Notes under the pieces: model-generated | Database searches by the model: none | Told to the model about the DNA's origin: nothing | Seen by the model: only the letters and a program-made list of their open reading frames with translations | Made by a program: the position numbers and the translations under genes | Part shown: positions 1 to 5,084 of the stretch, piece by piece | Layout: every line of letters begins with the position of its first letter | Position numbering within the stretch: the first letter of the stretch is position 1 | Origin: Rhodospirillaceae bacterium | Lineage (GTDB): Bacteria; Pseudomonadota; Alphaproteobacteria; Rhodospirillales; Rhodospirillaceae | DNA: 5,941 nt | Direction: 5' to 3' | NCBI GenBank assembly: GCA_016937315.1 | Contig: JAFGWD010000256.1 | Location: 1 to 5,941, forward strand

Positions 1-864
1 AACGGTGCGATGGATTACACCATCATCGTTGCGGCGACCGCGTCAGAACCGGCTCCGTTGCAATTCTTGGCACCGTACACCGGTTGCGCGATGGGTGAAT
101 TTTTCCGCGACAATGGTATGCACGCGGTGATTTTCTATGACGATCTGACCAAACAAGCGACGGCTTATCGTCAGATGTCGTTGTTGCTGCGTCGTCCTCC
201 GGGGCGTGAAGCTTTCCCCGGCGATGTGTTCTATCTCCACTCTCGCCTGTTGGAACGCGCCGCAAAGATGAACGACGAGCATGGTTCTGGATCGTTGACG
301 GCTTTGCCGGTGATTGAAACCCAGGCCGGTGACGTTTCGGCGTACATTCCGACCAACGTGATTTCTATCACCGATGGCCAGATCTTCCTGGAAACGGAGC
401 TGTTCTATAAGGGCATTCGTCCGGCAGTGAACGTCGGTATTTCGGTGTCGCGTGTGGGATCTGCCGCACAGATCAAAGCGATGAAGAAGGTCTCCGGGTC
501 AATTAAGCTTGAATTGGCGCAGTACCGGGAAATGGCGTCCTTCGCACAGTTCGCGTCTGACCTTGATCCGGCCACGCAAAAGCTGTTGGCACGTGGTGCG
601 CGTTTGACCGAAGTGTTGAAGCAACCACAGTTCGCACCGATTCCGGTCGAAGAACAAGTTGTGGTGATTTACGCTGGGACCTCTGGGTATTTGGACGGCA
701 TCGAGATCGGTGACGTTACCCGTTACGAGGCCGCGTTGATGCGTGACCTTCGGGCCAATCACTCGGATATCCTGGAGTCCATTCGTACCGAAAAGCAGAT
801 CTCCGACGAAGTCGAAGCGAAGCTCAAGGCGGCGATGGATGCTTTCACCAAGGCGTTCGAATAA
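1..864 (+). CDS. atpA: F1 ATP synthase subunit alpha, C-terminal part (5' end outside window)
   Basis: This is the non-catalytic alpha subunit of the cytoplasmic F1 sector, which alternates with beta in the alpha3beta3 hexamer. The frame is open from base 1, giving 287 residues of about 510 usual for the family, so roughly the first 220 residues (crown domain and P-loop) lie upstream. Visible landmarks are YDDLTKQA, the LLLRRPPGREAFPGD block, ETQAGDVSAYIPTNVISITD, and the ATPase alpha/beta family signature PAVNVGISVS at bases 421-450. The Arg that follows (bases 451-453, in SVSRVG) matches the alpha arginine finger reaching into the beta catalytic site. The C-terminal helical domain ends at a TAA. 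atpG follows after 29 bases with no terminator between, so the two are co-transcribed. The ATG at base 10 is an internal Met, not a start. Identification is secure. Confidence 0.98.
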   Translation, partial: NGAMDYTIIVAATASEPAPLQFLAPYTGCAMGEFFRDNGMHAVIFYDDLTKQATAYRQMSLLLRRPPGREAFPGDVFYLHSRLLERAAKMNDEHGSGSLTALPVIETQAGDVSAYIPTNVISITDGQIFLETELFYKGIRPAVNVGISVSRVGSAAQIKAMKKVSGSIKLELAQYREMASFAQFASDLDPATQKLLARGARLTEVLKQPQFAPIPVEEQVVVIYAGTSGYLDGIEIGDVTRYEAALMRDLRANHSDILESIRTEKQISDEVEAKLKAAMDAFTKAFE

Positions 865-893
865 CCCTTTGGACTTGCGGAAGGTGAAAGCCC

Positions 894-1796
894 ATGCCGA
901 GCCTTAAAGACCTGCGACTGCGCATCAGTTCAGTCAAGTCGACGAAAAAGATCACGTCGGCGATGAAGATGGTGTCTGCTGCGAAACTGCGCCGAGCGCA
1001 GGAAGCGGCCGAGTCGGCGCGTCCCTACGCCGAGCGCATGAATCGCATGATGTGCAACCTTGCTGCGGGCTTGGGAAAAGGTGCGAAGATACCGCGCCTG
1101 ATGTCCGGAAACGGCAAGTCCGATGTGCATTTGATCGTCCTCTTTACCTCTGACCGTGGGTTGTGCGGTGCCTTCAATGCCTCGGTGACGCGGAGCGTTC
1201 GCCACAAGGTGCGGGAGTTAACGGAGGCCGGTAAAACGGTGAAGTTCTTCGCCGTTGGGCGCAAGGGGCGTGATCTCCTGCGTTCCGAGTTTGGCGATGC
1301 GATCATTGATGTGCGTCAGGGCCTTGGTCGTAAGGGCGTGTCCTTTGCGGAAGGTGACGAAGTCGCCAAGACCTTGATCTCTTTGTTCGAGGAAGGTGCC
1401 TTTGATGTCTGCTGGGGGGTTTACAACCGTTTCCAGTCGGCAATGACACAAGTGGTGACGTGGCAGCAGGTGGTGCCCTTTGCCGCGCCGGAGGTCGATG
1501 ACGTGACCGAGTCCGGCGAGGTGGCCGATGTTGCCTTCGTTAAACCCTACGAGTACGAACCCTCGCAGGAAGGGATCCTGGATGCCTTGGTGCCGCGCAA
1601 TTTGTCGGTACAGGTATTCCGCTTCCTTTTGGAGAGCCAGGCTTCTGAACATGGCGCACGGATGACCGCCATGGACAATGCGACGCGTAACGCCGGTGAC
1701 ATGATCGACGATCTGGAACTGACCTACAACCGCACGCGCCAGGCCTTCATTACCCGCGAGTTGATCGAAATCATTTCCGGCGCCGAAGCCGTATAA
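894..1796 (+). CDS. atpG: F1 ATP synthase subunit gamma
   Basis: Gamma is the central rotor shaft that couples the c-ring to conformational change in the beta subunits. The 300-residue protein has the usual family length. The N-terminal helix (about residues 1-58, with KITSAMKMVSAAKLRRAQ at 19-36) forms one strand of the coiled coil in the hexamer. SDRGLCGAFN at 86-95 is a conserved motif of the globular domain. The C-terminal helix (about 245-300) ends in ITRELIEIISGAEA at 286-299, which fits the gamma-subunit signature. The ATG is preceded by a GGAAGGTG Shine-Dalgarno-like stretch at 879-886, and translation from it gives the expected MPSLKDLRLRI N-terminus. It lies between atpA and atpD in the standard order. 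Confidence 0.98.
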   Translation: MPSLKDLRLRISSVKSTKKITSAMKMVSAAKLRRAQEAAESARPYAERMNRMMCNLAAGLGKGAKIPRLMSGNGKSDVHLIVLFTSDRGLCGAFNASVTRSVRHKVRELTEAGKTVKFFAVGRKGRDLLRSEFGDAIIDVRQGLGRKGVSFAEGDEVAKTLISLFEEGAFDVCWGVYNRFQSAMTQVVTWQQVVPFAAPEVDDVTESGEVADVAFVKPYEYEPSQEGILDALVPRNLSVQVFRFLLESQASEHGARMTAMDNATRNAGDMIDDLELTYNRTRQAFITRELIEIISGAEAV

Positions 1797-1810
1797 GCGC
1801 AAGATATTTT

Positions 1811-1832
1811 GCGGCGGGTTTCGCCCGTCCGC
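1811..1832 (+). other. Intergenic mRNA hairpin between atpG and atpD
   Basis: GCGGCGGG (1811-1818) can pair with CCCG-T-CCGC (1824-1832) to form an 8-bp GC-rich stem with one bulged T at 1828 and a 5-base loop. No T-run follows, so it is not an intrinsic terminator. It sits in the longest gap of the operon and ends 8 bases before the atpD ribosome binding site. A role in mRNA processing, 3' end protection of upstream message or insulation of atpD initiation is inference only. Confidence 0.5.
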
Positions 1833-1840
1833 TGTTCGAT

Positions 1841-1847
1841 AGGAGTG
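1841..1847 (+). promoter_or_regulatory. atpD ribosome binding site (fixes the start)
   Basis: AGGAGTG, with AGGAG ending 8 bases before the ATG at 1854, is the best Shine-Dalgarno match in the atp genes seen here. It selects the ATG giving MAKKNVGTISQ over an in-frame TTG at 1809, which would add 15 residues translated from the intergenic hairpin. A strong site suits the need for more beta than gamma (3:1 in the complex). Confidence 0.8.
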
Positions 1848-1853
1848 ACACTC

Positions 1854-3275
1854 ATGGCGAAGAAAAACGTCGGTACGATCTCCCAGGTCATGGGTGCCGT
1901 CGTGGACGTCAAGTTTTCCGACGATATTCCGGCGATCCTGAGCGCCCTTGAAACCAGCAATCAAGGAAATCGTTTGATCCTTGAGGTGGCGCAGCATCTG
2001 GGGGAAGGCGTGGTGCGGACCATTGCCATGGACGCCACCGAAGGTTTGGTGCGTGGTCAGGACGTGGTGGATACCAAAAGCCCGATCATGGTTCCGGTGG
2101 GACCGGAGACCTTGGGACGCATTTTGAACGTAATCGGTGAGCCGGTTGATGAACGGGGTCCGGTTAAGACCAAGGGCAAGCTGCCGATTCATCGCTCTGC
2201 CCCGGAGTTTTCCGAACAGTCCACGGAAACTGAGATTCTGGTCACCGGAATTAAGGTTGTGGATCTGTTGGAGCCCTACCCGAAGGGTGGCAAGATTGGC
2301 CTGTTCGGTGGCGCGGGCGTCGGCAAGACGGTGTTGATCATGGAATTGATCAACAACATTGCAAAAGGCCATGGTGGTTACTCGGTGTTTGCGGGCGTTG
2401 GTGAACGAACCCGTGAAGGCAACGATCTGTATCACGAAATGATCGAATCCGGGGTTATCGACCTGGAAGGTCCGAATTCCAAGTGTGCTCTGGTCTATGG
2501 CCAGATGAACGAACCGCCGGGTGCACGTTCTCGTGTTGCACTGTCGGGTTTGACCCTGGCTGAATACTTCCGTGACGAAGAAGGCCAGGATGTGCTGTTC
2601 TTCGTGGACAACATTTTCCGCTTCACGCAGGCAGGTTCGGAAGTGTCGGCGTTGTTGGGTCGTATTCCGTCGGCGGTGGGCTATCAGCCGACTCTGGGTA
2701 CCGACATGGGGGCCTTGCAGGAACGTATCACCACCACCAAGAAAGGGTCGATCACCTCGGTGCAGGCGGTTTATGTGCCTGCCGATGATTTGACCGATCC
2801 GGCTCCAGCGACCACGTTCTCGCACTTGGATGCGACCACGGTGCTTTCCCGTCAGATTGCCGAGTTGGGGATTTACCCGGCTGTGGATCCGCTGGATTCG
2901 ACTTCGCGTATTCTTGATCCGCGTGTGGTTGGTGAAGAACACTATTTCGTGGCCCGTGAAGTGCAGCGTATTCTGCAAACCTATAAGTCTTTGCAGGACA
3001 TCATCGCGATCCTCGGTATGGATGAATTGTCCGAAGAGGATAAGCTGACCGTGGCACGTGCCCGTAAGATTCAGCGCTTCTTGTCACAGCCGTTCCATGT
3101 GGCGGAAGTGTTTACTGGTTCTCCGGGTGTCTTTGTGCAGCTGGAAGATACCATCAAGGGCTTTAAGGGGATCATCGAAGGACAGTACGATCATATGCCG
3201 GAACAGTCGTTCTACATGGTCGGCACCATTGAGGAAGCGATTGCCAAAGCCAAGAAGATGGCCGACGCCGCGTAA
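1854..3275 (+). CDS. atpD: F1 ATP synthase subunit beta (catalytic)
   Basis: Beta carries the ATP synthesis/hydrolysis site (EC 7.1.2.2) on the cytoplasmic face of the membrane. The 473-residue protein has the usual length for alphaproteobacteria. Motifs in order are: N-terminal beta-barrel (about 1-80); Walker A GGAGVGKT at 152-159; catalytic Glu184 and Arg185 within GERTREGNDLY; Walker B DVLFFVD ending at Asp252; family signature PAVDPLDSTS at 342-351 (bases 2877-2906); and the DELSEED loop contacting gamma at 390-396 (bases 3021-3041). No key residue is missing. The start is the ATG with AGGAG 8 bases upstream. atpG ends 57 bases upstream and atpC begins 15 bases downstream. The reverse strand stays open over a long stretch here, which is a codon-usage shadow. 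Confidence 0.99.
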   Translation: MAKKNVGTISQVMGAVVDVKFSDDIPAILSALETSNQGNRLILEVAQHLGEGVVRTIAMDATEGLVRGQDVVDTKSPIMVPVGPETLGRILNVIGEPVDERGPVKTKGKLPIHRSAPEFSEQSTETEILVTGIKVVDLLEPYPKGGKIGLFGGAGVGKTVLIMELINNIAKGHGGYSVFAGVGERTREGNDLYHEMIESGVIDLEGPNSKCALVYGQMNEPPGARSRVALSGLTLAEYFRDEEGQDVLFFVDNIFRFTQAGSEVSALLGRIPSAVGYQPTLGTDMGALQERITTTKKGSITSVQAVYVPADDLTDPAPATTFSHLDATTVLSRQIAELGIYPAVDPLDSTSRILDPRVVGEEHYFVAREVQRILQTYKSLQDIIAILGMDELSEEDKLTVARARKIQRFLSQPFHVAEVFTGSPGVFVQLEDTIKGFKGIIEGQYDHMPEQSFYMVGTIEEAIAKAKKMADAA

Positions 3276-3290
3276 GGGAAGGGAACCCAA

Positions 3291-3716
3291 ATGGCTGCAA
3301 CCACGCGTTTCGAACTCGTTTCTCCGGAACGGCTGTTCTTCAGCCAGCCGGCGGAAATGGTTGTGGTTCCGGGTGCCGAAGGTGACTTCGGGGCCCAACC
3401 CGGACATATGCCGAAGTTGGCGACGGTACGTCCCGGCGTCATCGTGATTTTTGAAGACGGCAAGCCGAAAGAACGGATTTTCGTTGCGGGTGGCTTTGCT
3501 GAAATCACCCAGGACACCTGCACGGTTTTGGCGGAGGAGGCAGAGCTTGTCTCTGATCTGTCGATGAAGGTGGTGGAAGCACGCTTTGATGCTGCAAATC
3601 TGGCCTATCAGGCGTCCTTGGACGGTGACGATGAAACCATGTTGAAGGCCGAGTCAGAGTTGCGGATTGCTCAGGCAATGCTTTCTGCCGTGAAGGGCGA
3701 ACTGGCCTACCACTAA
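3291..3716 (+). CDS. atpC: F1 ATP synthase subunit epsilon
   Basis: Epsilon joins the gamma shaft to the c-ring and in many bacteria can restrain ATP hydrolysis. The 141-residue protein has an N-terminal beta-sandwich (about 1-85), recognisable from FELVSPERLFFS (7-18) and the EGDFGAQPGHMPKLATVRPG block (30-49), then an acidic, Ala-rich helical C-terminal region (about 88-141). The ATG follows a purine-rich GGGAAGGGAA at 3276-3285. It is the last gene of the operon and lies 12 bases before a strong terminator hairpin. The C-terminal part does not show the I/L-D-x-x-R-A motif described for ATP-binding epsilon subunits, so its regulatory arm may act differently. That point rests on memory of the motif. 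Confidence 0.95.
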   Translation: MAATTRFELVSPERLFFSQPAEMVVVPGAEGDFGAQPGHMPKLATVRPGVIVIFEDGKPKERIFVAGGFAEITQDTCTVLAEEAELVSDLSMKVVEARFDAANLAYQASLDGDDETMLKAESELRIAQAMLSAVKGELAYH

Positions 3717-3728
3717 GGGGCTTTGCAT

Positions 3729-3769
3729 CAACAAGAAACCCCCGCTGTTTCAGCGGGGGTTTCTTGTTG
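3729..3769. terminator. Bidirectional intrinsic terminator between convergent operons
   Basis: The left arm at 3729-3747 and right arm at 3751-3769 are perfect 19-base inverse complements around a 3-base TTT loop. The inner 9 bp are GC-rich (CCCCCGCTG/CAGCGGGGG). The outer part, AAGAAA/TTTCTT, supplies a T-rich tract after the GC core on either strand. It begins 12 bases after the atpC stop and lies 11 bases beyond the stop of the oppositely oriented GGDEF gene. The symmetry means it should end atp transcripts reading right and cyclase/rppH transcripts reading left. Confidence 0.95.
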
Positions 3770-3780
3770 TGATGAGGTTT

Positions 3781-4488
3781 CTAATTCGTTGCGTCGATCG
3801 CCCGGTTGCGGCCTTCGGCCTTGGCGCGATACATAGCGGCATCGGCGGCATGGAGAAGGGTGTCGGCGGTTGTTCCGTGTTCGGGATACCGGGACATCCC
3901 GATGCTGACGGTGATGGCGAGGGGCATGTCCTGAATCACGAAGGGGCGGTGCATGGCAGTGAGTATCCGTGTGCTCAGTGTCGTGAGGTCCTCGCTGCTC
4001 CTGACCAGGATGACGAATTCATCTCCCCCCAAGCGTGAAGCGATGTCAGAAGCGCGAATGGTCGCTTGGATGCGGTTGCCGACTTCACACAACAGGCCAT
4101 CGCCGATGGCGTGACCGTGGCCGTCATTCACGCCCTTAAAATTATCGACATCAATGAACAGTAAACCAAAATGTCGGTTCTCGCGGGCGGCGATGTGCAC
4201 GGCGTGCTCAAGATGTTCAATGAAGGCGGTGCGGTTTCGCATGCCGGTTAGGGCATCGGTTACAGAGATTTCCTGGAGTTTGGCTTCAGCAATATCGCGC
4301 CGGGTTTCCTCGGCAGATAACCAGACTTTTAAGAGAAGGGCGGTTATGACGACAAAAACCCAACCCTTATAGAGGCTTATGGAGGGAAAGGAAGAGGGAA
4401 ATGCGGACGAAAGTAAGGGATCGGACGTGGCGATCCAAATGATCGAAAGGATAAGATAGGCTAGGGCAATGCGTGTTGAGAGTTTCAA
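3781..4488 (-). CDS. Membrane-anchored GGDEF diguanylate cyclase
   Basis: The 235-residue protein should make cyclic di-GMP from two GTP at the inner membrane. The N-terminus has two hydrophobic helices (about 6-21 and 42-57) separated by a short Pro/Ser-rich loop, with the pattern YLxLSxxWIxxSD...YKGWxFVxxTALLL seen at the front of many bacterial signalling proteins. A short charged linker (58-74) leads to a complete GGDEF domain: DALTGMRNR at 78-86, IDVDNFKGVND at 112-122, the active site GGDEF at 154-158, SIGMSR at 195-200, and ADAAMYRAKAEGRNR at 215-229. RASD at 145-148, five residues before GGDEF, fits the inhibitory I-site (RxxD), so product feedback is likely. There is no PAS, GAF or other sensory domain. 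The start is TTG with AGGAGG 10 bases upstream; no in-frame Met occurs before residue 83. The N-terminal part uses several CTA, TTA and ATA codons, unlike the atp genes. The signal sensed and the downstream target are unknown. Confidence 0.93.
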   Translation of the reverse strand: MKLSTRIALAYLILSIIWIATSDPLLSSAFPSSFPSISLYKGWVFVVITALLLKVWLSAEETRRDIAEAKLQEISVTDALTGMRNRTAFIEHLEHAVHIAARENRHFGLLFIDVDNFKGVNDGHGHAIGDGLLCEVGNRIQATIRASDIASRLGGDEFVILVRSSEDLTTLSTRILTAMHRPFVIQDMPLAITVSIGMSRYPEHGTTADTLLHAADAAMYRAKAEGRNRAIDATN

Positions 4489-4498
4489 CGTTGCGAAT

Positions 4499-4504
4499 CC
4501 TCCT
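4499..4504 (-). promoter_or_regulatory. Shine-Dalgarno site selecting the TTG start of the GGDEF gene
   Basis: On the minus strand this reads AGGAGG, a perfect Shine-Dalgarno core, with 10 bases to the TTG at 4488-4486. It is the main support for a non-ATG start. Starting there includes the first membrane helix and its preceding Lys/Arg residues, as expected for this topology. Confidence 0.75.
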
Positions 4505-4544
4505 GCCCCTAGTGCAGTAAAGATATAGGCTTCTGCGTCTCATA

Positions 4545-4574
4545 AGTATCTTTTGTAACCATCGGGTATATCAA
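4545..4574 (-). promoter_or_regulatory. Possible sigma-70 type promoter for the GGDEF gene
   Basis: Read on the minus strand, TTGATA (4574-4569; 5 of 6 to the -35 consensus) is followed after 18 bases by GATACT (4550-4545; 4 of 6 to the -10 consensus). Initiation would fall near base 4538 and leave a leader of about 50 bases before the TTG start. The gap is more AT-rich than the surrounding genes. The -35 candidate is flanked by two copies of ATACCC (see findings). Such matches arise by chance often, so this is tentative; the gene may instead be read through from rppH. Confidence 0.3.
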
Positions 4575-4580
4575 GGGTAT
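4564..4580. repeat. Paired direct hexamers (GGGTAT) 11 bp apart
   Basis: GGGTAT occurs at 4564-4569 and again at 4575-4580, separated by ATCAA. The centre-to-centre distance of 11 bp is about one helical turn. On the minus strand the arrangement is ATACCC-TTGAT-ATACCC, bracketing the candidate -35 element of the GGDEF gene. It may be a regulator binding site, or chance. Confidence 0.4.
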
Positions 4581-4598
4581 TCTCGAAGAGTTATGTCT

Positions 4599-5084
4599 TT
4601 AGATATGTATATGTGGCGAAAAAAAGTCAACCACAGCGGTATAAAGAGGGCGCTTAAAGGGGACGATCACATCTGGAAGAGAGTGAAAGTCTGTCCATCG
4701 CCATGTGGTAAACTCTGGGTGCTTGGTGGCAATATTGATGTCTGCATCAGTACCGGTGAAGCGCATCAGAAACCACTTTTGCTTCTGTCCGCGAAAACGC
4801 CCTTTCCAAAGGTGATCGGCAATTTCCGCAGGAATGTCATAGGTCAACCAGTCCTCTGTTTCCGCGAGGATTTCAGCGGCACAGGTACCAATTTCTTCCT
4901 CCATTTCACGGAATGCGGCGGTGCGCGGGTCTTCTCCCGCATCAATGCCACCTTGAGGCATTTGCCAGGCTGGAGACGGGGTATCGATGCGTTGTGCCAC
5001 GAAGACCTGGGATTGGGCGTTCAGGAGGACGATGCCAACACCCAGGCGATAAGGGCGTTGGCTCAACGGAAGTAAAACCGTCAT
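4599..5084 (-). CDS. rppH: RNA 5' pyrophosphohydrolase (Nudix family)
   Basis: RppH removes pyrophosphate from the 5' triphosphate end of RNA, leaving a monophosphate that promotes RNase E-dependent decay; it acts in the cytoplasm. The 161-residue product has the usual family length. Its Nudix box spans 45-67 (G-x5-E-x7-REMEEEIGT), with metal-binding Glu60, Glu63 and Glu64. RppH-type hallmarks around it are RLGVGIVLLN (13-22), WQMPQGGID (40-48), RFRGQKQKWFLMRF (96-109) and VPFKRPLY (141-148). The start is the ATG at 5084-5082, which overlaps the upstream TGA as ATGA and has GGTGA 5 bases before it. The frame stays open back to 5147, but those 21 residues lie inside the preceding gene and are not RppH-like. 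Overlap with the deacetylase-like gene implies translational coupling. Alphaproteobacterial members have also been named IalA or dinucleoside polyphosphate hydrolase. Confidence 0.96.
   Translation of the reverse strand: MTVLLPLSQRPYRLGVGIVLLNAQSQVFVAQRIDTPSPAWQMPQGGIDAGEDPRTAAFREMEEEIGTCAAEILAETEDWLTYDIPAEIADHLWKGRFRGQKQKWFLMRFTGTDADINIATKHPEFTTWRWTDFHSLPDVIVPFKRPLYTAVVDFFSPHIHI

Noticed and set aside
1809..1853. Upstream TTG start adding 15 residues to AtpD
   Set aside because: The TTG lies at the edge of the intergenic hairpin with no ribosome binding site, and the extra residues are not beta-like. The ATG at 1854 has AGGAG at proper spacing.
1218..2978. Very long (586-codon) open frame on the minus strand opposite atpG and atpD
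   Set aside because: It is the reverse-strand shadow of highly biased coding in atpG/atpD. The translation is rich in His, Arg and Gln with no recognisable domain, and the plus-strand genes explain the sequence fully.
3769..4038. Plus-strand open frame opposite the GGDEF gene
   Set aside because: It begins inside the terminator stem, has no domain, and lies antisense to the conserved catalytic half of the cyclase.
4489..4544. Possible c-di-GMP riboswitch in the leader of the GGDEF gene
   Set aside because: Only a weak 6-bp bulged stem (GCAGTAA/TTCTGC) is visible. The leader is too short and lacks the conserved motifs of known c-di-GMP riboswitch classes.
4619..4625. Run of seven A (T on the coding strand) near the 3' end of rppH, a possible slippage site
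   Set aside because: It affects only about the last ten residues, and the current frame already gives a normal-length RppH, so there is no sign of a frameshift.
4593..5075. 160-codon plus-strand open frame opposite rppH
   Set aside because: The translation has no recognisable features and is antisense to a gene with a complete Nudix box and family hallmarks.
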